Below, one piece after another: positions 21,201-29,731 of a DNA stretch of 64,000 bases. The first letter of the stretch is position 1; every line of letters begins with the position of its first letter. Where the stretch lies: contig NC_018333.1 in NCBI RefSeq assembly GCF_000234665.1, positions 309,001 through 373,000 of the forward strand. Direction: 5' to 3'. The DNA is from Leishmania mexicana MHOM/GT/2001/U1103. Its lineage: Eukaryota > Euglenozoa > Kinetoplastea > Trypanosomatida > Trypanosomatidae. A model generated the notes under the pieces. That model made no database searches, was not told where the DNA came from, and saw only the letters and a list, made by a program, of their open reading frames with translations. Position numbers and translations under genes: made by a program.

Positions 21201-21355
21201 TCCTTTCCGAGAGCAAGCACCCCTTCACGAACGAGCCTCTGACGGAGGACAAGGTGGCGGCCTTTAACAAGCGCCCTGACGTGGCGGCCGCTGTGGAGAG
21301 GCGACGGGCTGCAGTTCAGAAGTGGCTGGAGGACGCCAAGGCCGCCAAGGCGTAG
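18287..21355 (+). CDS. thioredoxin domain fused to UFD2/UBE4-type ubiquitin-elongation core
   Basis: The 1022-residue protein starts with a complete thioredoxin fold (about 1-105). It has the redox motif WCGPC (Cys30 and Cys33), FAKCNVD and the cis-proline loop STIPTF (Pro75). From about 145 to 950 it resembles the Ufd2P core of E4 ubiquitin-elongating factors. Matching segments include GYLINQVLSHLMQL, NTMLERFSHMAVAEVNEAVDQV, and the diagnostic stretch MLARSLMAFAGPNSRSLKIQ followed by NFRPREVLMRLVDC (UFD2 has [32 protein letters not shown]). The last 65 residues sit where the U-box should be and retain LPAEVKDL, DPF-like HPFTNEPLTEDKV and the terminal helix, but the central U-box hydrophobic core is shortened. 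UFD2 proteins extend ubiquitin chains and work with Cdc48. The fusion is read through as one continuous frame with no repeats or frame break. An acidic low-complexity linker lies near 715-780. Confidence 0.85.
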   Translation: MLEITSLGQLLSHVQRSDVVTVIDFYADWCGPCQQIKPRFEQMARYYDPSKVIFAKCNVDRNRDCASRYGVSTIPTFIVFYANERVTTVTGGDLGMVQRSIDLAVAQIPETAAPSSSDRTTATSDVVQETQDAFAEQMLRIVEAKSTKNQILEKDSCDAAYALLKAKTPYGLLLLPYLASDAFSAMAIDSLFSNIASRSGAERHDEGYLINQVLSHLMQLSTHLSWGDVSVVKQLHRVLLSLLACPRMQTALMASPFFTNMFITTGTQLERTTLLGVLFGLGPKPMTAARAPHGDWLAMLEVFSPQKKDEHQQTVYTIQQDVNTLAKMNVRLVQGLLHVRTVRDATLRYLGRALQLNEDYLKTMHHDSPISSRYFMIQLQSVLIELALPIFQARANKEDTSSSGGYDYRQIPAHYLLDRLYGPNGVVVSFGSDVERVAHFGDDNPLPHPPSSRDPYKPFIHLFFLAARAVTLCAAVFIDEHERDERQATHPQASRQQRDFFTAEKLLLEGLLGSTELSASRLEFLNHLAHWLLTVMQVDDQGVLPPQPPAEWGYLPQCLVDCVIRATSMAPLDGLYSDGMISLMLVLMGNTKYFPKPHTHALFPAYLLRLQENYTTRKVLEQHPWFSTHIVRACMECYIAVEKSTYERVKVRYELSYAIKTFLKSNLLCEPVREEMESQANNTMLERFSHMAVAEVNEAVDQVIDTLTRMNEMVRAGADLSENAVASASPQNAADGSNGEQQQRQTRRQASNTSRNEDADSGEDSGEGDEEENADGSQTYHERGMSLRSHLMLFTASMDMFIELSLQFPKGVSQNMVAGQISEMLARSLMAFAGPNSRSLKIQNADLYNFRPREVLMRLVDCFTHFRRSKNFLRCLCHCSIPLSDIRSVMHTIVDRQLVSEDLIWKVSEMAAAVASVSKEVDNEEAVWDDAPDYALDALLSTPLLQPVALPAEVKDLNDLVYVNQETLHHLFLSESKHPFTNEPLTEDKVAAFNKRPDVAAAVERRRAAVQKWLEDAKAAKA

Positions 21356-22061
21356 ACTTCCAGCTGGACAGTTGCGCACACGCCTGCAGAGAAGCAAAGG
21401 GAGAGAGTGAGGGCGCAGCGCACCGGTGCATGTTTTGGTATGGGGCTGTTGGGGGAGGAGGAAGGGGCGGCGTCATGCGCGATCTACTGCGCGCCCCCCT
21501 TGCCCCACCACTTCCGCTTCTCACCTTCCTCTTCTGCGCTTTCATTATTCTTCCGTGTTGTGTTTCGCGATGTGTGTGTGTGTGCGCGCGCGTCAGCTGT
21601 CATTCCTGCAGCGCTCTCCGTGTCGTCCTCACTCTCTCGTGTTGCGTGACTCCTCGGCATCCGTCGTCTTTTCTTTTTCTCTTGTTGGGCTTGGTGATCA
21701 TCTTGTGCTGTTCATGGCCGTGTCTCCCTCCCCTTTCCCGCGCCTCTACATCATGATTGCTAGCCCTTGATCTCCCTCCTCACGCACCATCTCTCTCCTT
21801 TCGCCTGTGCTGCTCAACACCGCTGACACTGATGCGGGGGCCATCTACTCACGGCTCGACGCATCGTGCGTCCACGCTCGCGCTTGTTTTTGTGCGGGTG
21901 CGCATCAGACGGGGTGAACGAAGGGGGGGGGAGGATGGTGGCGTGCGGCGCTGATGGGTGGAAGCTCTGCGCACTTCGCGCCTCCGTCACGCTTTATCCA
22001 ATTGCGCACGTCTTCTTTGTTCTCTTGCGCGGTTTGCACGTGGGCTCGTGCCGAGGCAGCC

Positions 22062-22600
22062 GGGTGACGAGAGGGGGGGGAGGGGGTGACACCCCAGTGC
22101 GTAGTATCTCAGGGCCCGCTGCTCTCACTCTGTGCGGAAGCCAGACAGCCTCTCCTCCGTCTCTCCCCCTCCCTTGCCCAATGCCGAGCCACCTGCCACG
22201 TGGGGAGGTCAGAGCGATGTGCCGCCACGGATGCCGGCGTGCAGGCCCTGGATGGCGCTGCGCCGGAGCGACCTGCGGCAGTGCACAGGCTTGCGCCGCC
22301 CATGTGGTAGACGCAGCGTCAGCGTGACTGGAGCGCGTATCCCACCCCCGGCCGTCGCACAGCCTACTGGCGTGGGGAGCGGCTGTGAGGCGACCTGCGG
22401 GGCGGGGGTGGGTGGGCGGAGTTCGAGGCAGGGGGTGGTGCCCTCAGGTGACTGAGCCGGGCGCATTTGATGTACCGGGCGTGTCTCTCGGTCTGCTTCG
22501 CACGACGCGGATGGGGGCCCCTGTGGGCAGGGTCTGCGGGGGTGAGAGCCGACGCTCGACTCGTGTTGTATGGCAGAGAATGGGTACACGCTGACAAAAT
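22062..22600 (+). mobile_element. SIDER2-type degenerate retroposon, copy 2 (most complete)
   Basis: It starts GGGTGACGAGAGG, G-run, GGGTGACACCCCAGTGCG and ends in an A-rich tail (GACAAAATCAACAAGAAC). It shares near-identity with copies 1 and 3 but lacks a block of about 25 bases (CCCTGATGGTGGCAC...) present in both. It sits in the sense orientation 0.7 kb downstream of the Trx-UFD2 stop, so it is probably in that mRNA's 3' UTR. SIDER2 elements have been linked to mRNA destabilisation in Leishmania. That effect is known for the family but not shown here. Confidence 0.75.
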
Positions 22601-22740
22601 CAACAAGAACTGATTGCGCGGCGTATGTTCATGTGGATGCGCAGAGCTTCTGCGTAGCCTTGTCTTCAGTGGCAGGTGACGTACTCCACACACCCACACC
22701 CATTTCGGCGCCGCTCCCTTATTCTGCGTCCTCTTTTGGC

Positions 22741-22762
22741 TTTCTGTTGTCTTTCTCTCCAG
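22741..22762 (+). promoter_or_regulatory. candidate trans-splice acceptor for the 538-aa gene
   Basis: TTTCTGTTGTCTTTCTCTCC followed by AG at 22762 gives a clean polypyrimidine-AG signal about 295 bases before the ATG at 23057. Confidence 0.5.
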
Positions 22763-23056
22763 CTGGTCGCCTGCATTCGGATACAGCACATCACCGTTGC
22801 TGCCAACACCGAAGCGACACGAGTGTATGCACTGTTCGTCGCCTTTCCGTCACAATCCCGGGCTACTCACGGGGCGTGCCGCTGCGTTGCCGCTTGCATC
22901 TTCACACAAAAAGCAATAGGCGGCGGAGCTCGATACACTGCTTTGCCATTTTCGGTTTGCCGTCGTTGGCGCGTCTGGCCCGTGCCAGTCTGGCGTCCGC
23001 CTTGCCCCATTTCCAGGCTGAGAGCGTGAGGGGAAGGAGGGCGATGACACGAGGCC

Positions 23057-24673
23057 ATGCTTCGCTTCACGTCTTTTGACCTGGGGCGCTGGAGCTCCCG
23101 CGACTTTTTGCGGAGCCGTAGTAAGCGGGCTGGTGCCGTCCACACCCGTCACACCCACGGCCGGCAAGGCCGCTACAAGCGCCTTTCGTCCATCACCAGC
23201 AGCATTCGTGATGGCCGTCGGCATGCCTCGAACCACATGCAGGGAGGTCTGGGCCTAAAGCTAGGCGGCGGCCTCTTCGGACTGCGCATTCCCCGGCAGC
23301 ATCAGCTGTCCCACATGTCGAGAGAGGAGTTCGATTTGGAGATGTACGGGCATCCAAACATCACCAACCCATATCGGGAGCACCTCGACGAGCACCCGGA
23401 CCTCAAGAGCGTCATGATGAACGCCACTGTGACGTTGAGGCTTGTGGTGCTTCTGCCCAAGGCAGCGCGCCGCCCGGTGCAACGCGAGGGAGGCGATGTG
23501 CAGGTTCCAGAGCAGTGGTCGAGTGTGGTGCGAGAATTGAACGTGACGCTCAGCGCTCTGGCAGCCAGCGCCAGACAAGCGCTCGGTGTTGTCGAGGTGC
23601 ATCTGGCGACGCTGGAGACCTCCGTCTGCTGTCGCTGCGTACCGAGTGGTGATGCGTTGACCCCGGTTGCTGTCGATGGGAAGCGAGTGGAGGTAGGGCC
23701 CGACCTGGAGACTGGCGTGGCTCGACTCTATCGCACTCATTGCTTGTTGAGGAGCCGGCTGAAGCCAGAGGCTGGAGCGACGCTACGCCATCGCCGGCCT
23801 GCCGCTTTCATGGGGGCCGCACTACGCGCGCCTTCACCGACCTCCTCGTCGACACCGCCAGGAATGTTTCCTTGGTCTGCGCCCTCGACGTCCTTTACGT
23901 CCTCGGTGCTGACCAGTCTCACGAAGGATACTGATGCGCCTTCGCAGACGGTCCTACACAGGCCATGCAGCGAAGGTGCTCTTACTGATGCTTGCCTGCC
24001 CTGCTCGGCGATGACGTTCTCTAGACCCGTGACTGCTGATACCCCAGGCGCTTCTGAAGGGAAGGGCATGATGGAGCTGGTGCGCGAGTGCAGTGCCACC
24101 GAGCAGCCCTTGCTGCGTCTGTGCCTGCGTCCTGGCGCGTCTGCGGGCACGTGGACACATCTTGCTGTGAGCAAGGGTCGCTCGAAGACGACTGCGGTAG
24201 CCGGACCCGCTGCTGTCGCGACGCGGAAGGTTCTCAAGGAGGATATCGACCTCAACGGCGAGGTCGGGGTGTGGCGACTGGCTCGGTCATCTCTGTCAGA
24301 GCTTCTTCGCTGGCACTACTGTGCGCGAGATCCGCGCGCGCACAACCACGACGCGCTGCCTCATCACCGCCGCTCGCTGCCTGTCTTGCTCGTGGTGGAC
24401 TACTCCACAATCACTGGGGATGTAGGCCGCGCGCGGACGCAAAGTGCAGCATCATCGAGGCCTGCTGCGACGCTTATGCCGCGACATCTCTCGCTTGAGT
24501 TGGAGTCCGCGGGGTTCAAGCTGCTAGCCGAGTCATCCTTGCTCGACGTCGCCAAGTCTCTGGAGGCGTGGATGCCGGCGCGGCAGTGGGTGGACTACGT
24601 TCAATCCTGTGCACACGCGCAACCACACGGCGCTTGCAGGGAAGTTCCAGCCGCAGAGGCGGCGATCTCGTAA
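23057..24673 (+). CDS. hypothetical protein with mitochondrial-like N terminus, 538 aa
   Basis: I do not recognise this family. The first ATG gives MLRFTSFDLGRWSSRDFLRSRSKR, an Arg/Ser-rich acid-poor start that could be a mitochondrial presequence. The region to about 85 stays basic and Gly-rich (GGLGLKLGGGLFGLRIPRQHQLS). Residues about 90-225 look folded, with DLEMYGHPNITNPYREHLDEHPDL and a strand-rich stretch ATVTLRLVVLLPK. The centre (about 235-330) is Ser/Pro/Thr-rich and probably disordered. The last 200 residues include DLNGEVGVWRLARSSLSELLRWHYCARDPR and a strand LPVLLVVDYSTI. No catalytic motif is evident. Mitochondrial targeting is an inference only. Confidence 0.7.
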   Translation: MLRFTSFDLGRWSSRDFLRSRSKRAGAVHTRHTHGRQGRYKRLSSITSSIRDGRRHASNHMQGGLGLKLGGGLFGLRIPRQHQLSHMSREEFDLEMYGHPNITNPYREHLDEHPDLKSVMMNATVTLRLVVLLPKAARRPVQREGGDVQVPEQWSSVVRELNVTLSALAASARQALGVVEVHLATLETSVCCRCVPSGDALTPVAVDGKRVEVGPDLETGVARLYRTHCLLRSRLKPEAGATLRHRRPAAFMGAALRAPSPTSSSTPPGMFPWSAPSTSFTSSVLTSLTKDTDAPSQTVLHRPCSEGALTDACLPCSAMTFSRPVTADTPGASEGKGMMELVRECSATEQPLLRLCLRPGASAGTWTHLAVSKGRSKTTAVAGPAAVATRKVLKEDIDLNGEVGVWRLARSSLSELLRWHYCARDPRAHNHDALPHHRRSLPVLLVVDYSTITGDVGRARTQSAASSRPAATLMPRHLSLELESAGFKLLAESSLLDVAKSLEAWMPARQWVDYVQSCAHAQPHGACREVPAAEAAIS

Positions 24674-25412
24674 GAAGAACGCGAGAGAAACGGTGCCAGC
24701 CGCCTCTCCAGTTGGGTCTATTTCTGCAGGGCACACGGGCGCCGTCAGGCTATTTCGCAGACCGCGCGTAGGGCGACATGGACGCATGCCTGCACACTCG
24801 CTCACGCGCAGCTCACTAAGCACAACACACAAGGAGAACGGTAAGAGAACCGGCGCGAGGTACACAAAGACATGGTGAGGCGCGGCGGTACCATCGGTGA
24901 GGACATGAATGCCCTGTGCCGTGTCTACGCTGACGTCAGCGCACCAAATCATTGATTGCCACGCACGGCTCTGTTCTCTCCTCTCCTGCCGCGAAGAGCG
25001 TGCCTCTGTGTGCAAGAGGAGGAGAGAGGGGAGGACGGGCGCCGCGCGGTGGCTTCCTCTGCCTGAGGAGGGCGAGGTGGGGCGTAGCAGCACTCTCAGA
25101 GATATTGCTGTGGCTTGTTGTCATGTAAGGCGCTGCCTCTCCCTGTACTTCCATCTCCGTGTGATGAATTTGCACCTCCTTTGTTCACTCTTCTCCCGCT
25201 CCCCGCAGTGCGCCGCTCTGCGAAGGCGTTCCCACCGCGCACGCGTGTCTGTGTCTGTCTACCATCCTTGCTGCGAGGAGGTTGTGGGTGCATCCATACG
25301 GCAGTCGGGGCAGACGGTGGGCTCCACATCACACATTCTCCTTGCCACTGCGCCACACTGTGCGCGCACTTCTCTCTTTTCTGTTGTTTCTTTCGCTGCC
25401 TTTTGATTCACA
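24674..25412 (+). other. intergenic spacer
   Basis: 0.74 kb of UTR-like sequence. No gene is supported. A splice-acceptor candidate lies at 25174-25208. Confidence 0.65.
25174..25208 (+). promoter_or_regulatory. candidate trans-splice acceptor for the DnaJ gene
   Basis: A C/T tract (CACCTCCTTTGTTCACTC then TTCTCCCGCTCCCC) ends in GCAG at 25208, about 205 bases before the ATG at 25413. A second pyrimidine tract at 25370-25405 has no AG before the ATG. Confidence 0.5.
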
Positions 25413-26708
25413 ATGCGCTGCGTGCGCGCCTTGCCCGTGTGCCACCGCTTTCTGGCATCGCGGGTGGTGACAGGTACACCGACGTGCGCAACCACTTTCG
25501 GCTCTGCGTGCCTTTCGTTGGTTTTCGATGGCGATGCGACACTTAAAGCCAGTCGTCGCTACTCGTCCACCTCGGCGCACGGTGCGCGGTCGGCAGCAGC
25601 CGCGAGCACGTCCAAGCTGAATTACTACCGAAACCTCGGCGTCGACACGGATGCAACACCGCAGGAGGTGAAGGCCGCCTACCGCCAACTGGCGCTGAAG
25701 TACCACCCCGATGTGGTGGAGGAGGCACACAGGACACACGCGGAGATGCTCTTCCGCCGTGTTTCGGAGGCGTATGAGGTGCTCTCAGACCCGGTGCGGC
25801 GTCGTGCGCACGATACGGAACTAGGCATCCAGACGCGCCGCAAGCAGCAACCGTCTGCCACAGCCGCAACAGGCGCGCCGTCTGCCGCCAACGCAGAGGC
25901 GGGTACAAGGGCCGGCTCTCCTGCCGGCGGCGCGCGGCCGTCCTCAGAATCTGCGCGAAGGCGGAAGCACACGACATCGACTGCCTCGTCAACGTCTTCG
26001 ACGACCTTTCAGCAGCAGCAGCGGCGGTATCGCAAGCCGTTTGTGCGCGGTGATGCCAATCGTGTCTTCGCCGACGCGTTCGACGGGAAGACGCTGGACG
26101 AAATTCTGTTCGACGTGCAGCGTCGTCGCCGCCAGGAAAAGGCTGGAGGGGCAACAGCGGAGCAGCACCACCAAAGAGACGGTGGCCCGGGGCATGCGGC
26201 GTCTAGTGACACCACAAAATCGTCTTCGCCGCCGCCACCGGTCATGGGGGAAAACGGCCCTCTCGATCGCGACGCACGTCTGCGCCACGTGATGGACACG
26301 GCCGCCGAGTTGTTTGCGCAGCGAGCGCAGCGCCAGTACGGGCACGGTATTCTTCGTCACATACGTGGCGTAGCCGGTCCGCTGCCTGAAGGGCCGGCAG
26401 CTCCGCCTGAGGTTTACATGCCGTTCCGCCCCTTCGTCGGCATGCCGGTCCCTCCAGGCGTGCGGACCCCGCCGGAGCCGAAACTGGGAAAGGTGCTGGA
26501 CTCGCAAGAGGCCACCGTAGACAGCAGCAGCAGCACATTGGACTCTCGTGGTGCGGCGTGGTACGAGATTCCGAGGCAGTTTCACACGCACACGTACGCA
26601 GACGGCACCCCGCAGAGTCGCTCCACGAGTTTGGCAAAGGCAACCAAGTACATCCACGGCATGCCGCACAACATGGGCCAGCTCTACTCGTATCACCGCC
26701 CGTACTAG
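25413..26708 (+). CDS. mitochondrial-type J-domain (DnaJ) protein, 431 aa
   Basis: The N terminus (MRCVRALPVCHRFLASRVV...) is basic and acid-poor, and RRYSST at 48-53 resembles a matrix-processing site. A J domain follows (about 69-135) with YYRNLGVDTDATPQEVKAAYRQLALKYHPD. The invariant HPD is at 98-100, and SEAYEVLSDPVRRRAHD completes helix III/IV. No Gly/Phe region or zinc-finger cysteines are present, so it is a type III (class C) J protein. The middle is Ser/Ala/Thr-rich. The C-terminal 150 residues contain VMDTAAELFAQRAQRQYGHGIL and a Pro-rich run, with no family assignment that I can make. Type III J proteins recruit HSP70 (here presumably mitochondrial) to specific clients. Confidence 0.88.
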   Translation: MRCVRALPVCHRFLASRVVTGTPTCATTFGSACLSLVFDGDATLKASRRYSSTSAHGARSAAAASTSKLNYYRNLGVDTDATPQEVKAAYRQLALKYHPDVVEEAHRTHAEMLFRRVSEAYEVLSDPVRRRAHDTELGIQTRRKQQPSATAATGAPSAANAEAGTRAGSPAGGARPSSESARRRKHTTSTASSTSSTTFQQQQRRYRKPFVRGDANRVFADAFDGKTLDEILFDVQRRRRQEKAGGATAEQHHQRDGGPGHAASSDTTKSSSPPPPVMGENGPLDRDARLRHVMDTAAELFAQRAQRQYGHGILRHIRGVAGPLPEGPAAPPEVYMPFRPFVGMPVPPGVRTPPEPKLGKVLDSQEATVDSSSSTLDSRGAAWYEIPRQFHTHTYADGTPQSRSTSLAKATKYIHGMPHNMGQLYSYHRPY

Positions 26709-27531
26709 GCAGGAGCAGAAACGGAGCAGCAGCGTGCGTGTGTGTGTCCTTTCGAGCCATGCTTTGCCCTACACGCGAGACACGAAGGGGACGGCCATGG
26801 TCGTATCCTCACCCTCATGGAGGGCCCTCTACGGCTCTTTTCGACGACTCCCTGCTCATCGCTGGGGGCTGTTGGTTGGCTGTCTTGTCAGAACACACAC
26901 ACACACACACACACGGCTGGGCAAGGGTGAAGAATTTGAACTCGCGGAAGGACGGGCAGGTGCGCAGGGTGGGGTGCACTAGGGTGCACGCTAAGTGCCC
27001 CCCTGTTGACGCCCACATTAAGCCGAACAGACAAACCAAGTGTGCAGGAAAGTCGACATCCGTGTTGAGGGGCGGGCAGGTGCAGAGCGGGAGGGAAAGC
27101 GAGCGAGCGTTTTCGGAGAGAGAGGGAACACGCTTCCGTCGACCCCGCCCCGTCTTCCTCTTCCTCTCGCGCGCGCGCATATGCAGCGGCGCGTGCGGGA
27201 GAAGGGGGATGCGGTCGGGAGATGGAGGGCAGCAGAACGGCCCGGAGAATGCTTCTCCCTGCGTCGCATCCTACTTCTCTTCTACCTTTTCTTCGCACTC
27301 TCTTACTTGTTGCTGTCCTCGCACACCATCTGCGCCGCCCCCCCCCCCACACACACACACACAAACACAAACACGCCCGACCTCGCACATCGACATACAC
27401 ACTCACACGCGACATTGCGCATAGTGTGGAGCCGTCGCTGCGTGGCATGCGAAAGAGTGTCTCTTATCACCGCTACCCGCATCTCTTCTTACTTTCCATT
27501 CCTCTCGTCTCGCCAGAAGCCCCTTCTAAGG
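26709..27531 (+). other. intergenic spacer with CA microsatellites
   Basis: 0.8 kb. It contains CA repeats at 26893-26914 and 27347-27375 and a splice-acceptor candidate at 27481-27516. An open frame runs upstream of and into the next gene, but it includes the CA repeat and C-tracts, so it is not taken as coding. Confidence 0.65.
27481..27516 (+). promoter_or_regulatory. candidate trans-splice acceptor for the 256-aa gene
   Basis: ATCTCTTCTTACTTTCCATT followed by CCTCTCGTCTCGCCAG gives a strong polypyrimidine-AG signal. It lies only 15 bases upstream of the ATG at 27532, which supports that start. Confidence 0.55.
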
Positions 27532-28302
27532 ATGCGCGCACACAGTGGAATGCGCCGTCTTGCGTGTCTGGCGAGCGCCACGGCCATGTCGGGCCTTTCG
27601 GTAGCTGCCACTACCGCTAACCCCGCGGCGTCGACGACCGTACCGGCCCGCTTCATCTATACCACGTGGGGGTCCGTCCCGTGCGAGGGCGTGGCGTGCA
27701 ATGAGAGCTGGCTGAAGCGCGTCACCTCGCAGTCTGAGTACCGCAGCTTCGATTTTTGGCATGTGCCGCAGGCGGATGTTCCAGCAGGGCTGAAGCTGAA
27801 CGCGGTCGAGCGCTACCTGTTGAGCAGCCTGGAGAACGACGCAGAGCGCCTGCTGAATGTTTCGTGGTGTGAAGACTTCGACTCGTACTGGCGCGACCGT
27901 GTGAGCTCGCTGGAGATGCTCTACAAGACCATCTACACAGATGACCACCCGCTCTACCGCTACATCTTCGGCAACTGCACGCACAAGACGGCAGAGAAAG
28001 AGCATATGCTGCGCAAGCTGAATTACCTCAAGAACATTCTCTTCTGGGCTGGCCGCACAGAGCGATGCTACACAAGCATCGCGAAGGCGCGCTACTACGT
28101 GCAGCGCTGCGTGTGGAACGCCCTGGAGCGTGAGCGCTACCTCTGCGCGTGCGTGGAGGCCGTCGACTCCTTCGGGAAGAAGGTGCCTGAGGAGCTGTGT
28201 CATAAGGCGATGCCGGAGCTGGAGGTGGCCCTAGTGAGCATGCGCCATTGGGTGTGGGACTGCCCGAACGGCAAGCGCACCTTCACGCGTCGCCTCGCGT
28301 AA
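27532..28302 (+). CDS. Cys-rich hypothetical protein, 256 aa
   Basis: I do not recognise this protein. The ATG at 27532 directly follows a splice-acceptor signal. The N terminus MRAHSGMRRLACLASATAMSGLSVAATTANPAAS is a basic then small/hydrophobic stretch, compatible with a mitochondrial presequence or a signal peptide. From about residue 40 the protein is compact, helical and rich in aromatic residues and Cys. It has about eleven cysteines, including CEGVAC, CEDF, GNC, RCYTS, RCVW, LCAC, LCHK and DCPNG. The spacing does not fit CX9C twin motifs. Basic helices (KARYYVQR, WNALERERY) suggest a protein or RNA partner. A kinetoplastid-specific organelle protein is my best guess. Confidence 0.7.
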   Translation: MRAHSGMRRLACLASATAMSGLSVAATTANPAASTTVPARFIYTTWGSVPCEGVACNESWLKRVTSQSEYRSFDFWHVPQADVPAGLKLNAVERYLLSSLENDAERLLNVSWCEDFDSYWRDRVSSLEMLYKTIYTDDHPLYRYIFGNCTHKTAEKEHMLRKLNYLKNILFWAGRTERCYTSIAKARYYVQRCVWNALERERYLCACVEAVDSFGKKVPEELCHKAMPELEVALVSMRHWVWDCPNGKRTFTRRLA

Positions 28303-29731
28303 ACATGAGCTAGGCGTTGGCGGTGCTGTAGCTGAAACAAGAAGCAGAGCAGAACGGGATCGCGTGATGGCTTGCACGGGTATCCAAGCGACATCGCTTC
28401 ACACCCTTCACCTCTGCCCCCCCCCCTCTTCCCTCTTCGTAGCATAGGCATGTATGATGGTATGGTTGTATGAGTGGTCTCGGTGGCCCTCCGTGTTCCG
28501 TGTTGCGCGTTTCCCTTTGTGTGTGTCCTTCCGTTTTGCCTACGTTGTGATGCACCTCTGCCTCGACAGAGGCGAGTATTCGACCGCCGCGATGCTCTCG
28601 TGCCTGTACGGGTGTGTTTTCTTTCCAGTGCTAGCACCGATGCACAGGCTCAGACACACTGTTCTCCCTTTCCTCTCCTTCGTCTCTCCCCCTCCCCTGC
28701 CCCATGCCGAGCCACCCCTGATGGTGGCACGGTGACCCACCTGCCGCGTGGGGAGGTCAGAGCGATGTGCCGCCACGGATGCCGGCGTGCAGGCCCTGGA
28801 TGGCGCTGCGCCGGAGCGACCTGCGGCAGTGCACAGGCTTGCGCCGCCCATGTGGTAGACGCAGCGTCAGCGTGACTGGAGCGCGTATCCCACCCCCGGC
28901 CGTCGCACAGCCTACTGGCGTGGGGAGCGGCTGTGAGGCGACCTGCGGGGCGGGGGTGGGTGGGCGGAGTTCGAGGCAGGGGGTGGTGCCCTCAGGTGAC
29001 TGAGCCGGGCGCATTTGATGTACCGGGCGTGTCTCTCGGTCTGCTTCGCACGACGCGGATGGGGGCCCCTGTGGGCAGGGTCTGCGGGGGTGAGAGCCGA
29101 CGCTCGACTCGTGTTGTATGGCAGAGAATGGGTACACGCTGACAAAACGAAGAAAAAGCGAAAATCTAACCTGCTCTTGGTGCTCGACCCCCGGGCACCG
29201 CCTGCGTTTCGCCGAGCGCTCGACGTCTGCCCTGGGGACCTACACGAGCCCACATCCACTTCATCAGCATTTTCCGCCGAGTGTGCGATAGACCAGGGAC
29301 TTTCGTCCTCTGTGGTAGTAATACGCCGTTTGCTCACGCGTTTCACTCTGTCTTACCTCGCAGGCACACACACACCCACGCACGCACGCACGGGGTTTGC
29401 TTGACGGCGAATGGCGCCCGTGCGACAAGAGCGGAAAGAGCAGTGCCGGGGCCACTTATGTGTAGAGGCGCATGTGCGTGTGTGTGTGCGCCTGAGCTGC
29501 GCAAAACTTGCATTGTCACTTTATCGCCCTTTTGCGTGATGTGGTGGAGGGCGGGGCAAGGACTGCTTCAGCCACCTTGCCTGCATACCTCCCCTTCCTC
29601 TCCTCAACCGTGTCGGCGCATGACCACCGCCGCGGTGTTCAAGGAAACAGGTTCACTCGCTGACGTGCGTCCTTGTTGACGTACTTGTCCTTATCGCTTT
29701 TATTTCATCCTGGGGAAGCGGGTCTGTGTCG
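28303..29731 (+). other. intergenic spacer with SIDER2 copy 3
   Basis: 1.4 kb. It holds SIDER2 copy 3 (28676-29160) and a CACG/CA-rich stretch near 29364-29395. No gene is supported. Confidence 0.7.
28676..29160 (+). mobile_element. SIDER2-type degenerate retroposon, copy 3 (5' truncated)
   Basis: From CGTCTCTCCCCCTCCCCTG onward the sequence runs parallel to copy 1 at a fixed offset of 25,680 bases. Its 3' part (GAGAATGGGTACACGCTGAC and flanks) is the same as in copy 2, ending in an A-rich tail GACAAAACGAAGAAAAAG. The 5' G-rich start seen in copies 1 and 2 is missing. The element is in sense orientation about 375 bases after the 256-aa gene. Confidence 0.75.

Larger units (their letters stand above)
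21356..23056 (+). other. intergenic spacer with SIDER2 copy 2
   Basis: 1.7 kb. It contains a full-looking SIDER2 copy (22062-22600) and a splice-acceptor candidate at 22741-22762. Open frames inside the SIDER recur with identical sequence at the other copies and are not genes. Confidence 0.7.

Noticed and set aside
20447..21397. 316-codon open frame on the minus strand inside the Trx-UFD2 gene
   Set aside because: It is an antisense shadow of high-GC coding sequence, with no family resemblance, and opposite to the direction of all other genes.
22209..22589. 126-codon minus-strand open frame repeated identically at 28757-29137
   Set aside because: It recurs because it lies inside SIDER2 copies 2 and 3; the element is non-coding and the frame is not kept in copies 1 or 4.
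27040..27531. Upstream in-frame extension of the 256-aa protein
   Set aside because: It crosses C-runs and a CA repeat, and a clear splice acceptor lies just before the ATG at 27532.
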